From: Chloroflexota bacterium
GTDB lineage: Bacteria > Chloroflexota > Limnocylindria > Limnocylindrales > CSP1-4
NCBI GenBank assembly: GCA_025935655.1
Contig: JAICUV010000032.1
Span: 1-19,210 of the forward strand
Direction: 5' to 3'
DNA length: 19,210 nt
In this document: positions 1-7,899 of the stretch, piece after piece
Layout: each line of letters begins with the position of its first letter
How positions within the stretch are numbered: the stretch's first letter is position 1
Position numbers and translations under genes: made by a program
The notes under the pieces: model-generated
Told to the model about the DNA's origin: nothing
Databases searched by the model: none
Seen by the model: only the letters and a program-made list of their open reading frames with translations

Positions 1-604
1 CGTCGAACGCGTGCATCCCGATGAGCAGGAACAGGGAGCCCGCGGTGAACGCCACGAGATAGGCCAGCTCGTCCTGGTCGCGCGAGGTGAGCGCCATGTT
101 CACTACGAGGACGAGTCCCATGACGACGACCGCGTTGAGCGGGCGCCGGTGCCCGAACACGGCGTACGAGGCGAACTGCGCCGTCCCCCAGATCAGCCCG
201 CCGAGCACGAGGACGTAGTGGATCTCCCGGTCCGTGAACCGGTAGTTGCGCCAGGCGATGTCGAGGTAGGCGTCGATCGTGCCGCTCGCCGTGAACACGA
301 AGGCGGCCCCGGGCGATGCCCCGGGGACGAGCGTCCAGCCGGCGAGGATCGGGAGCAGCAGCCCGGCCATGACCGCGCCCATGAGGTGGCTCGTCCAGCG
401 GCCCCAGCCCACCTTGGGCCCCAGGAAGCCGACGGCGACGCCCCCGACCGCGCACACTGCGAGCACGTCGGTGAGCTGGCCCTTGCCGTTCACCCACCGC
501 GGGTCGTCCACCGCCCAGGCGACGATCACCGCGAGCCCGGTGACCAGGGCGAGCGTCAGCCAGCCCTCCGCCGGCCGACCGATCCGCACCCCGCCGACTG
601 TCAT
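1..604 (-). CDS. Transglutaminase-like (TgpA-type) membrane protein, N-terminal part, runs off left edge
   Basis: An open frame runs from an ATG at 604-602 to the window edge without a stop. It begins MTVGGVRIGRPAEGWLTLAL. The roughly 200 visible residues hold about six hydrophobic segments, for example around WLTLALVTGLAVIVAWAV, HLMGAVMAGLLLPILAGW and LVAFTAGSLFLLIGMHAF. The start ATG overlaps the stop of the DUF58 gene (ATGA, 604-601), which suggests translational coupling. In the conserved MoxR-DUF58-transglutaminase arrangement the third gene encodes a protein with an N-terminal membrane domain (DUF3488/TgpA_N) and a transglutaminase-like domain outside the membrane. The product call rests on this gene order and the membrane topology; the catalytic domain with its Cys-His-Asp triad would lie off the left edge and is not seen. 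That it is a coding, multi-pass membrane protein is well supported. Confidence 0.75.
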   Translation of the reverse strand, partial: MTVGGVRIGRPAEGWLTLALVTGLAVIVAWAVDDPRWVNGKGQLTDVLAVCAVGGVAVGFLGPKVGWGRWTSHLMGAVMAGLLLPILAGWTLVPGASPGAAFVFTASGTIDAYLDIAWRNYRFTDREIHYVLVLGGLIWGTAQFASYAVFGHRRPLNAVVVMGLVLVVNMALTSRDQDELAYLVAFTAGSLFLLIGMHAFD

Positions 605-1815
605 CGTGTCAATGCCTCCGCGAGGGCCTGGTGGGGCTTCACGACGTAGGTGGGGATCTCGAACTCCGAGAGCGCGTGGCGCACCGCACGCGTCCGCTGG
701 CGCTGGGCCTCGGCGACCGCCTCGTCGGGGTCGGGATCGAACTGCGCCCGGTCGAGCAGCACCACGACCGTCCCGATCCCCCGGGTCCGGAGCGTCGCGA
801 GGGGCCGCACGAACGCCGGGTCGTGCGACGACGTGACGACGATCGCGGTCATGCCTCGCCGGAGCCGGTTGACACCGGTCACCAGCGCCTCCTGGAGCGG
901 CGTGCGCCCGTCGGCCTCGACGGCGGCCAGGAGCTGGAGGATCTTGAGCCGCTGCCTCGCCCCGCGGTCGGCGGGGACGACGGTCATGCGGTGGGCACTC
1001 ACGGTGAGCCCGACCGCGCGGTTCTCGCCCAGCGCCTTGTCCGCGATCGACGCGGCCGCGCGGACGGCGACCTCCGTCGTGGAGTCGTCACCCTGCCCGG
1101 CCTCGTTGGCCGCGTCGAGGTCCATGAAGATCCACGCGTCCGCCGTCTGCTCGAGGTCGAACTCCTTGACCTGGATCTCCCCGGTCTTGGCCGTCGTGCG
1201 CCAGTGGATCCGGTTCATGGAGTCGCCGGGCGCATAGGGGCGGACGGTCGTCGCGAGGGGCGTCGTCTGGAGCGTGCGCTCCGGCTGGGCGTGCGCTCCC
1301 TCGATGTTCGCCGGCGGCAGCTTCCACATCGGCAGCGCATCGATCTTCGGGTAGACCACGAGCGTGATCCCCTGCCCCACGCTGGCGGAGGCCTCGAAGA
1401 ACCCGAACGGGTCACCGGTCCGGATCTGGAGCGGCTCGATCCGGAAGTGGCCGCGCCGGGCGAGCGGCGTCCGCACCAGCCAGCTCCGCTCCTGACGCCC
1501 GCGGAGGCTCAGGGCCCGCCCCGGCAGGCCGCCGGGCAGCGTGGTCGGGTTGTGGATCTCGAGCCACGGCTTGATGAGCCGGCCCGTGTTGCGCAGCGTG
1601 TAGGTGACCCGGAGCTTGTCACCCACGTGGCCGGAGAGCTGGCTCACGGCGTATCCCGCCTCCAGGTCGGCGAGGCCCAGGCGGGTCAGGATGTAGCTCC
1701 CGCCGCCGACCAGCAGGCCGAGGTACACGAGGAAGAACAGGAACGGCAGGCCGGTCGAGAACGCGGCGACGATCAGGACGACGGCGAGGATCAGGAGCTG
1801 GAATCGGCGGAACAC
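601..1815 (-). CDS. DUF58 domain-containing protein
   Basis: Protein of 404 aa. The start chosen is GTG at 1815-1813, the only ATG, GTG or TTG start in this frame between the MoxR stop and the membrane segment. It is preceded by a GGAGGA Shine-Dalgarno about 10 nt upstream. The N-terminus (about residues 5-37) has two closely spaced membrane helices (FQLLILAVVLIVAAF, then LPFLFFLVYLGLLVGGG). The soluble part carries the DUF58 signature around residues 202-220, RIHWRTTAKTGEIQVKEFD, followed by IFMDLD at the start of a von Willebrand A-like fold. DUF58 proteins are encoded beside MoxR ATPases and transglutaminase-like proteins and are thought to be partners or clients of the ATPase at the membrane; their biochemical role is unsettled. 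It lies 77 nt downstream of the MoxR gene and overlaps the next gene by 4 nt. Confidence 0.92.
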   Translation of the reverse strand: MFRRFQLLILAVVLIVAAFSTGLPFLFFLVYLGLLVGGGSYILTRLGLADLEAGYAVSQLSGHVGDKLRVTYTLRNTGRLIKPWLEIHNPTTLPGGLPGRALSLRGRQERSWLVRTPLARRGHFRIEPLQIRTGDPFGFFEASASVGQGITLVVYPKIDALPMWKLPPANIEGAHAQPERTLQTTPLATTVRPYAPGDSMNRIHWRTTAKTGEIQVKEFDLEQTADAWIFMDLDAANEAGQGDDSTTEVAVRAAASIADKALGENRAVGLTVSAHRMTVVPADRGARQRLKILQLLAAVEADGRTPLQEALVTGVNRLRRGMTAIVVTSSHDPAFVRPLATLRTRGIGTVVVLLDRAQFDPDPDEAVAEAQRQRTRAVRHALSEFEIPTYVVKPHQALAEALTR

Positions 1816-1892
1816 GAAGGGGTTGTCCTCCGGGCCGGGCGCTTGGAGACGGATCCGAGGGGAGCGGCCGCTGCCGGCCGGGATGGACGCGG

Positions 1893-2882
1893 TCAGCCGG
1901 CGGCGGTGCTCGGACGGACCTCCCGCGGACCGCCGGTCTGGCGGCTCGCGGCCTCGATCGGGGTGGATTCCACCAGCTCGCGCACGACATGCGCTGCGCT
2001 GATGTCGTGGATGGACGAGGAGGTCTTGATGATCACGCGGTGCGCGAGCGCCGGCTCGGCGAGGGCCTTGACGTCGTCGGGGATGACGTAGTCGCGGCCG
2101 AGCAGCCCGGCGAGCGCCTGGCTGGCGCGGTAGATCGCGATCGAGCCGCGGGGGCTCGCGCCGAGGTAGACGTCGGGGTGCGTGCGCGTGGCCGACACGA
2201 GGCGGACGATGTAGTCGCTGACCGCCGGGTCCACGTAGATCTCGCGCACGGAGGCCTGGAGGCTGCGCAGCTCCTCGACGGAGACGACGTCGCTCAGGTC
2301 CTCGAGCGGATGCGTGCGCTTCTGCTCGTCGAGGATGACGATCTCGTCGAGCAGCGCGGGGTAGCCGAGCCGGATCCGGAGCATGAACCGGTCGAGCTGC
2401 GCCTCGGGCAGCGCGAACGTGCCCTCGTACTCGATCGGGTTCTGGGTCGCGATGACGAGGAACGGGTCGGGCATCGGGTGGGTGACGCCGTCGATCGTCG
2501 CCTGTCGCTCCTCCATGCACTCCAGGAGCGAGCTCTGGGTCTTCGGCGTCGCCCGGTTGATCTCGTCCGCGAGCACGACCTGGCTCATGATCGGGCCGGG
2601 GCGGAACTCGAACTCCTGGGTCTTCTGGTTGTAGATCGAGAGCCCGGTGACGTCGGACGGGAGGAGGTCCGGGGTGAACTGGATCCGCCGGAAGGTGCAG
2701 CCGAGGCTGCGCGCGATGGCCTTGGCGAGGACCGTCTTGCCCGTGCCCGGGACGTCCTCGATGAGCAGGTGCCCGCGACACAGGAGCGCGACCAGCGCGA
2801 GCCGGACCTCGTGATGCTTCCCGACGATGACCCGCTCGACGTTGGCGAGGACCTTGTCCCCGACCAGCTGGATGTTGCTCAT
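1893..2882 (-). CDS. MoxR-family AAA+ ATPase
   Basis: Protein of 329 aa, normal for MoxR/RavA-type ATPases. Walker A is EDVPGTGKTVLAKAIA (GTGKT at residues 46-50). Walker B is VVLADEINRA (DEIN about 106-109), followed by the typical TPKTQSSLLECMEERQ helix and by VIATQNPIEYEGT, a sensor-1 type Asn segment characteristic of the family. The ATG at 2882-2880 has a GGGAG ribosome site about 4 nt upstream. MoxR ATPases are chaperone-like ATPases that act on partner proteins, often ones with VWA folds. The immediate downstream DUF58 and transglutaminase-like genes complete the classic three-gene module. It opens a transcription unit after a 200-nt intergenic region, so it may have its own promoter. 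Confidence 0.95.
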   Translation of the reverse strand: MSNIQLVGDKVLANVERVIVGKHHEVRLALVALLCRGHLLIEDVPGTGKTVLAKAIARSLGCTFRRIQFTPDLLPSDVTGLSIYNQKTQEFEFRPGPIMSQVVLADEINRATPKTQSSLLECMEERQATIDGVTHPMPDPFLVIATQNPIEYEGTFALPEAQLDRFMLRIRLGYPALLDEIVILDEQKRTHPLEDLSDVVSVEELRSLQASVREIYVDPAVSDYIVRLVSATRTHPDVYLGASPRGSIAIYRASQALAGLLGRDYVIPDDVKALAEPALAHRVIIKTSSSIHDISAAHVVRELVESTPIEAASRQTGGPREVRPSTAAG

Positions 2883-3000
2883 CGGTCTCCCGTCGAATGG
2901 CGCCGCCCCCGCGGCTGTGCCTCCATGCCGGCGACCTGTCGGTCAGGCCGGCCCTCCGGTGACGCCGCGCAACGGGATCGGGACGCGGGCGACGTCGGTG

Positions 3001-3030
3001 CCTCTCCTGCAGCAGTGTACGTCCGGCCTT
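3001..3030 (-). promoter_or_regulatory. Possible promoter -10 for the MoxR-DUF58 genes
   Basis: The 200-nt gap between the small membrane gene and the MoxR gene contains TACACT read on the minus strand at about 3020-3015, matching the TANNNT -10 consensus. No convincing -35 hexamer is seen 16-18 nt upstream. The gap suggests separate transcription from the fha-rod-pbp genes, but the site is a weak single-hexamer call. Confidence 0.3.
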
Positions 3031-3083
3031 GCGAAAGGGTTCTCATGACACAGGACGTCGGAGACGGTCGATTCGTTCGATCT

Positions 3084-3335
3084 TCAGCCGCGGAACAGCG
3101 TGAGCGTCCCGACCCACAGGACCATGAGCGTGCCGATGGCGCCCATCACGCCGAGGAACGGCTCCCCGCCGGCGAAGGCCGCAACGGCCACGACGCCGAA
3201 CAGCGCCGCCAGCACCAGGGCGATCACGGCCAGCCCCAGGCGCTCGACGAGCGGGCGCTTGCCCGCGGGGACGGCGGGCGTCGTCTCGCCGGGCGTCGTG
3301 TCGCGGGGCGACTCGGCGGGGTCGGGCGTGGTCAT
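3084..3335 (-). CDS. Small membrane protein of unknown function
   Basis: Protein of 83 aa that I do not assign to a family. Residues 1-30 are polar and Thr/Pro-rich (MTTPDPAESPRDTTPGETTP), followed by a short basic stretch (GKRPLVERLG). Two hydrophobic helices follow at about 34-54 (LAVIALVLAALFGVVAVAAFAG) and 58-80 (FLGVMGAIGTLMVLWVGTLTL). It probably sits in the cytoplasmic membrane with a flexible N-terminal tail. It starts 37 nt after the penicillin-binding protein stop on the same strand, so it is likely co-transcribed with the cell-wall genes; a functional link to them is inference. No strong Shine-Dalgarno is seen. Length and codon use fit a real gene. Confidence 0.7.
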   Translation of the reverse strand: MTTPDPAESPRDTTPGETTPAVPAGKRPLVERLGLAVIALVLAALFGVVAVAAFAGGEPFLGVMGAIGTLMVLWVGTLTLFRG

Positions 3336-3372
3336 GGCGGCAGCCTACCGCCTGCGCGGCGGCCGGAGCCGG

Positions 3373-4884
3373 CTATGGCTGGCCGTAGAGCTCGAAGTAG
3401 CGAGTCATCAGGTCGCCCGCCAGCGGCGCGGCGCGCTCCCCTCCCCGGCCGCCGCGCTCGACGAGCACGGCGATCGCGATCGTGGGGTTCTCGACCGGGG
3501 CGAAGCCGATGAACCAGGAATGCGGCTCGCCGCGGCCACCCAGCTCGGCCGTGCCCGACTTGCCCGCGGTCGACACGCCGGCGACCTTCGCACCGGCGGT
3601 GAACTGCCGGCCCCACTCGCCCTCCACGGCCTGCTGCATCGCCGCCTGGATCGCCTGCGCGTCGCCGCCCGACAGCACGCGCCGCCACACGGACGGGTCG
3701 ATCGTGCGGGTGCCCGGTCCGCTGCCCGTGACCTGCGACACGAGGTGGGGCGTCATCAGCACGCCGTCGTTCGCGACGGTCGAGGCGACGAGCGCCATCT
3801 GGAGCGGTGTCACGAACGTCTCGCCCTGGCCGAACGAGGCGGAGGCGAGCTCGACGTCGTCGGCGAACCCGCCCGGCGCGCCCCCGCCGCCGCCGGTGAC
3901 CTGCGACACGGCCGTCGGGAGGTCGAACGGGATCCGGTCGCCGAAGCCCAGCTCCGCGGCGCCGGCGACCAGCCTGTCGCCGCCCGTCTGGAGGCCCGCG
4001 AGCGCGTACCAGATGTTGCAGCTGACCTCGGTCGCACCCGTGAGGTCGAGCGCCGTGTCGCCGGTCATCGGGTGGTGGCCGTCGCGGATCCGGAAGCCAC
4101 TCACGAGCAGGCCCTTCTCCTCCGCGCCGGGCTGCTCGGGGAAGGTGGTCGAGGGGTCGATGCGCCCGCTGTCGAGGCCGGCGATCGCGGTCACGATCTT
4201 GAACACGGACCCGGGCACGTACCGCCCCAGCGTCGCGCGCGGCAGCAGCGGATCCCCGCTGTCGCTGCTCAGCTCCTCGAACACGGCCTGGGCCGTGTCC
4301 GGGTCGGCGATGCCGTTGGCGTCGTAGACGGGCGTGGAGGCCAGGGCGAGCACCTCGCCCGTGCGCGGATCGAGCATCACGACCGCCCCGTTGTCCTTGC
4401 CGAGACCCTGCACGGCGGCGCGCTGGAGCCGGAGGTCGATCGTCGTGCGGAGGCCGAGGGGCTCGTTGGGGGTGGTGTCGAACTTGTTGAGCAGGCCGCC
4501 GAGCGCGTCGGACGACAGGCCGATGAGATCCGCGTTGTAGGCCCGCTCGAGGCCGGTCGTCCCGTACTGCCGCGAGGCGTAGCCCACGACGTGGCTGATC
4601 GTGTCGTCGCGGTACTCGCGCACGGCCTCGCCGTTGCCGTCGCGTGCGCTGCGCGCGAGCCAGCGCCCGTCGCGGTCGACGATCGGACCGCGCAGCGCGC
4701 GGCGCGCGATGGCGATGACCGCGGGGTTGTCGGGCGCCGTCGAGAGCCGTTGCGACTCCACGACCTGCCAGTACCCGGCGCCCAGCGCCAGGATCGCGAA
4801 CATCAGCGTGATCGCGGTGCCGGTGCGGAGCACGTTGCCCGCGATCGAGCGCCGCGGGGCCGGGCCGGTGACCGGGCCGCTCAC
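3373..4884 (-). CDS. pbpA: Class B penicillin-binding protein (PbpA/PBP2-like transpeptidase)
   Basis: Protein of 503 aa. The start chosen is GTG at 4884-4882, overlapping the RodA stop as GTGA; the open frame extends further upstream only as a shadow of rodA. One N-terminal membrane anchor lies at about residues 22-38 (GTAITLMFAILALGAGYW). The transpeptidase domain has all three catalytic motifs: SVFK at 226-229 with the acyl-Ser226, SCN at 288-290 as the SxN motif, and KSGT at 442-445. These enzymes cross-link peptidoglycan stem peptides outside the membrane and work with the SEDS glycosyltransferase encoded just upstream. Size and gene order match the actinobacterial PbpA (about 490 aa) encoded after rodA. 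A Gly-rich insert (about 330-340) precedes the SFGQG-type segment (350-354). Assignment as an elongation rather than a division PBP rests on the RodA partner. Confidence 0.93.
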   Translation of the reverse strand: MSGPVTGPAPRRSIAGNVLRTGTAITLMFAILALGAGYWQVVESQRLSTAPDNPAVIAIARRALRGPIVDRDGRWLARSARDGNGEAVREYRDDTISHVVGYASRQYGTTGLERAYNADLIGLSSDALGGLLNKFDTTPNEPLGLRTTIDLRLQRAAVQGLGKDNGAVVMLDPRTGEVLALASTPVYDANGIADPDTAQAVFEELSSDSGDPLLPRATLGRYVPGSVFKIVTAIAGLDSGRIDPSTTFPEQPGAEEKGLLVSGFRIRDGHHPMTGDTALDLTGATEVSCNIWYALAGLQTGGDRLVAGAAELGFGDRIPFDLPTAVSQVTGGGGGAPGGFADDVELASASFGQGETFVTPLQMALVASTVANDGVLMTPHLVSQVTGSGPGTRTIDPSVWRRVLSGGDAQAIQAAMQQAVEGEWGRQFTAGAKVAGVSTAGKSGTAELGGRGEPHSWFIGFAPVENPTIAIAVLVERGGRGGERAAPLAGDLMTRYFELYGQP

Positions 4885-6341
4885 GGCGTGCCCCGCCTGA
4901 AGGCGGCCAGCCTGCGGCGCCCGGCGCTGGGCACGGCGGGTGGCTCCGGGCCACGGTCGGACAGCGCGAGCAGCAGCCCGACGACGACCGCGTTCGCGAG
5001 CAGCGACGACCCGCCGTAGGAGATGAACGGCAGCGTGATGCCCGTGAGCGGGATGATCTTGAGGTTCCCGGCGGCGATGATGAACGCCTGGACGCCCACG
5101 ACGAGGGCGAGGCCGGCCGCGAGCAGCGCGCGAAAGTCGTCGTGGGCGCTCGCGGCGATCCGCAGCCCGCGCTGGATCACCACGAGGTACAGCCCCAGGA
5201 TCGCCAGCAGCCCGATGAGCCCGAGCTCCTCGCCCAGCGCGGCCAGCGGATAGTCGGTGTGGACCGCGGGGATCGGCAGGCGCCCGCTGATGGTGGGGAG
5301 GCCGGCGCCGAGGCCGACGCCGAGCAGGCCGCCCCGCGCGAAGGCGTACAGCGCCTGGACCGTCTGGTAGCCCACGCCGAGCGGGTCCGCGAACGGGTCC
5401 AGCCAGTTGTCCACCCGCTGCTGGACGTGGCCGAACACGTTGTACAGCACGACCGAGCCGAGCAGGAACAGGGCGAACCCGCCCACGACATACGAGGGCC
5501 GCCCCGTGGCCACGTAGAGGAGCGCGAGGAACACGGCGAAGAACAGGAGCGCGGCGCCGAGGTCCTTCTGGACGACGACGATCGACAGCGCGATCGCGAC
5601 CATCACGACCATCGGGGCGAGATACGGGAGCGGCGGGAGCCGGACCGGCCCGATCCTCGTGCTCTCCTCGGAGAGCAGGGACCGGTTCTCCGACAGGTAG
5701 CCCGCGAGGAACACCACGAGGATGACCTTCAGCAGCTCGGACGGCTGGCCGGAGAGCGGCCCGATCGACAGCGTGAGCCGCGCGCCGTTGACGTCCGAGC
5801 CGAACAGGAACGTGGCGAGCAGCAGCGCGATGCCGGCCGCGGCCCAGGTGTACTTGTAGGTCCGCAGCCACGCGTCCGAGCGAACCGCGAGCGCGAGGGT
5901 GGTGATCACGGTCAAGGCCAGCAGCAGCCAGAACAGCTGGAGCTGGCCGAGCAGCAGCTCGGCGCCGAAGAACGACTGGGTGACCAGCCCCTGCGGCAGG
6001 CGCTGCATGAGCAGCAGGCCGATGCCCCCGAGCATCGCCGTCGCCGGGAACAGGACCTGGTCGGTGCGCCGACCGGCCAGCACGAACAGGACGTGGACGA
6101 GGGCCAGCGCCAGCAGGTACACGAGCAGCGCGCGGGCGTCCGGGGGGCTGAAGTCGAGCGCCCTGATCGTCTTGCCCGCGTCGACCGCCGCCCGGAAGCG
6201 CTGCGTGGCCCCGAGCGAGCCCGCCCCGATGACCAGCGCCACCGCGACGAGCGCGAGCAGCGAGAGCTCCGTCGGGCGTGGCCGAGGCCGGATGCGCCAG
6301 CGGCCCGCGGCCCGCGGTCGCGCCTGGGCCACGACGCTCAC
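4881..6341 (-). CDS. rodA: SEDS peptidoglycan glycosyltransferase (RodA/FtsW family)
   Basis: Polytopic protein of 486 aa with about ten or more hydrophobic segments after a basic N-terminus. SEDS signatures are present: QKDLGAALLF with Asp about 260, HTDYPLAALGEELGLIG with Asp about 363 (the extracellular-loop region linked to polymerase activity), and PLTGITLPFISYGGSSLLAN near the C-terminus. It polymerises lipid II into glycan strands and pairs with a class B PBP, here the next gene. The start is GTG at 6341-6339, overlapping the fhaB stop as GTGA, and the stop overlaps the pbpA start in the same way. The FhaA-FhaB-RodA-PbpA order matches actinobacterial loci in which this gene is annotated rodA; FtsW cannot be excluded from sequence alone. 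Confidence 0.93.
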   Translation of the reverse strand: MSVVAQARPRAAGRWRIRPRPRPTELSLLALVAVALVIGAGSLGATQRFRAAVDAGKTIRALDFSPPDARALLVYLLALALVHVLFVLAGRRTDQVLFPATAMLGGIGLLLMQRLPQGLVTQSFFGAELLLGQLQLFWLLLALTVITTLALAVRSDAWLRTYKYTWAAAGIALLLATFLFGSDVNGARLTLSIGPLSGQPSELLKVILVVFLAGYLSENRSLLSEESTRIGPVRLPPLPYLAPMVVMVAIALSIVVVQKDLGAALLFFAVFLALLYVATGRPSYVVGGFALFLLGSVVLYNVFGHVQQRVDNWLDPFADPLGVGYQTVQALYAFARGGLLGVGLGAGLPTISGRLPIPAVHTDYPLAALGEELGLIGLLAILGLYLVVIQRGLRIAASAHDDFRALLAAGLALVVGVQAFIIAAGNLKIIPLTGITLPFISYGGSSLLANAVVVGLLLALSDRGPEPPAVPSAGRRRLAAFRRGTP

Positions 6342-6772
6342 GCGCGGCCCCGGTCGAGCCGGAAGCGGACCTCGCCGACCTGCAGCTCGTCGCCGAACCC
6401 GAGCGGCGCCACTCGCTCCACCGGGACGCCGTTCACGAACGTCCCGTTCGTGCTCTCGAGGTCCTCCACGTACCAGGCCCGGCCACGGAACGTGAGCACC
6501 GCGTGCTCGGCGCTGGCGAACGGATCGTCGATGACGATCGCGTTGTTCACGTCGCGGCCGAGCGTGGTCAGCGCGTCGAGCGGGAACGTCGTCCCCGCGG
6601 GCGGCTCCCCGCCCGGCGCGGCGAGGACCACGAGCCGGCCCAGCTCCGCGGGCCCGCGCGACGCGGCACGCAGGTCACGCAGGAGGACCCGGGCGACCAT
6701 GAACAGGAACGCGTACAGCGCAAGCAGGAACAGGAGCCTGACGAGCCACAGCGTCAGGACGAAGCCGTCCAC
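6338..6772 (-). CDS. fhaB: FHA-domain membrane protein, FhaB (FipA)-like
   Basis: Protein of 144 aa. The start chosen is GTG at 6772-6770, 4 nt past the fhaA stop; the open frame further upstream is a shadow of fhaA. Residues 4-27 form one membrane helix (FVLTLWLVRLLFLLALYAFL), followed by the cytoplasmic FHA domain. FHA phosphothreonine-binding residues are present in order: LGRDVNN (Gly-Arg), then SAEH (Ser/His), then STNGTFVNG. FhaB-type proteins bind phosphothreonine on partner proteins and connect kinase signalling to septal and lateral wall synthesis. It is tightly packed between fhaA and rodA. No Ser/Thr kinase or PP2C phosphatase gene lies next to it, unlike in Actinomycetota. Confidence 0.9.
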   Translation of the reverse strand: MDGFVLTLWLVRLLFLLALYAFLFMVARVLLRDLRAASRGPAELGRLVVLAAPGGEPPAGTTFPLDALTTLGRDVNNAIVIDDPFASAEHAVLTFRGRAWYVEDLESTNGTFVNGVPVERVAPLGFGDELQVGEVRFRLDRGRA

Positions 6773-6776
6773 GCCC

Positions 6777-7736
6777 TCAGCCCGGCAGCGTTTCGACGAC
6801 GAGGATCGTGTCGCCAAGGATGAGCCGGTCGCCCACGCCGAGCGCGATCTCGTCCACGCGGATGCCGTTGACCCGCGAGCCGTTGGTGCTGCCGAGGTCC
6901 GTGTAGACGAGGGTGCCCCGGCGCGCCTGCAGCCGTCCGTGTGCACGCGACACGCGGGGGTCGGCGAGGACGAGCCCGTTGTCCCTCGAGCGCCCGAGGG
7001 TGAGCGGGGTGCCATCCACCTCGATCGTGCGCTCGGAGCCGTCTGGGGACCACACGCGCAGGATCGCGCGCGCCGCGGACGGCGCGGGACGACGGAACAC
7101 GAGCGTCTGGGTGCCGTCGCCGCGGACACCCGGGTACGCCTCCTGGAGCGGCGGCGGCGTCACCTGGCGGACCGGGCGATCCGGCTCGATGGCGTCGAGG
7201 ATCGGGTTGGGCGTCCACGCGGGCGCGGCGACGGGCTCGGCGGCGGGAAGAGAACCGGCGGCCGCGACGGAGCCGGCGGCCGCTGGCACGCCGGGCGAGG
7301 CCACCGGCGCCTGCGCACGGGCGGCATCTGCGGGCGCGGGCGCCGGCGCGGGACGCCGGCCGCCGTCGAGCACCGCGTCGACCTCGATCTGCCCCGTCGG
7401 CAGCGACGGGTCGGCGACCAGGGCGACGCCCGGCCGACCGGGCAGGTGATAGGCATGCGCCCGCGCAAACGTCAGCGCGGCGTCGGCGAGCCGGCTCGCG
7501 AACGCGTCCGCACCCCCGGCCTGGGTCGCGACGGCCTCGAGATCGGCCGGGTTCAGCCGCACGCGGTAGCGGCCGGGCACGACCGTGCGCGCGCCGTCCC
7601 TCGTGCGGGCGCGCTCCATCGAGCGCTCCACGCGACGCTCGACCTGGACCGGCTGGACGTGCGCGCGGAACAGGCGAGCCGTGGAGCGCTCGAAGACGCG
7701 TTCGAGGAGGCGTTCGACGTCGGCGAGCGAGGCCAT
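6777..7736 (-). CDS. fhaA: DUF3662 and FHA domain-containing protein, FhaA-like
   Basis: Protein of 319 aa. The ATG at 7736-7734 gives MASLADVERLLERVFERSTA, the usual beginning of the DUF3662 (FhaA N-terminal) domain, which spans about residues 1-125. An Ala/Pro-rich linker follows (about 130-190). The FHA domain occupies about 225-319, with GR at 248-249, SRAH at 263-266 and STNG at 283-286, the residues that contact phosphothreonine. In mycobacteria FhaA works with the lipid II flippase MviN and polar wall synthesis; a comparable role here is inference. It is the first gene of the minus-strand wall operon and is divergent from the plus-strand Cys-cluster gene across about 160 nt. Open frame upstream of this ATG runs through the intergenic region and is not coding. 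Confidence 0.92.
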   Translation of the reverse strand: MASLADVERLLERVFERSTARLFRAHVQPVQVERRVERSMERARTRDGARTVVPGRYRVRLNPADLEAVATQAGGADAFASRLADAALTFARAHAYHLPGRPGVALVADPSLPTGQIEVDAVLDGGRRPAPAPAPADAARAQAPVASPGVPAAAGSVAAAGSLPAAEPVAAPAWTPNPILDAIEPDRPVRQVTPPPLQEAYPGVRGDGTQTLVFRRPAPSAARAILRVWSPDGSERTIEVDGTPLTLGRSRDNGLVLADPRVSRAHGRLQARRGTLVYTDLGSTNGSRVNGIRVDEIALGVGDRLILGDTILVVETLPG

Positions 7737-7814
7737 GGCGCGCGCCACCGTACCAGAGGATCCGGTTCCGCCCCGTTTCCCGGACGAACGGCGGGCGGGC
7801 GCGGTACCTCGGTC

Positions 7815-7851
7815 GCGGGTCGCGCTTGAACGGCGGGCTATACTCTGGCCC
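7815..7851 (+). promoter_or_regulatory. Probable promoter of the plus-strand Cys-cluster gene
   Basis: TATACT at 7839-7844 is a near-consensus -10 hexamer in an otherwise very GC-rich stretch. The -35 region 17 nt upstream (about CGGGTC) is poor. Transcription would begin near 7851, about 50 nt before the TTG start at 7900. The same 160-nt interval must hold the divergent fhaA promoter; TACGGT read on the minus strand just upstream of its ATG is a weak candidate. Confidence 0.5.
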
Positions 7852-7899
7852 TGCTCGGGGGGGTCCAACCGAGCGCGTCCATGGCTTCGGGGGCGACAC

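Noticed and set aside
601..2781. A single 726-residue minus-strand frame covering MoxR and DUF58
   Set aside because: Its first half is an out-of-frame shadow of the MoxR gene, Arg/Pro-rich without motifs; DUF58 starts at GTG 1815 with a proper ribosome site.
3373..5871. An 832-residue minus-strand frame suggesting a fused RodA-PBP
   Set aside because: The first 329 residues are the wrong frame of rodA; the PBP proper begins at GTG 4884 with the GTGA overlap.
5142..7829. An 895-residue plus-strand frame opposite rodA, fhaB and fhaA
   Set aside because: High GC content keeps antisense frames open; composition is biased and the minus-strand genes have clear family motifs.
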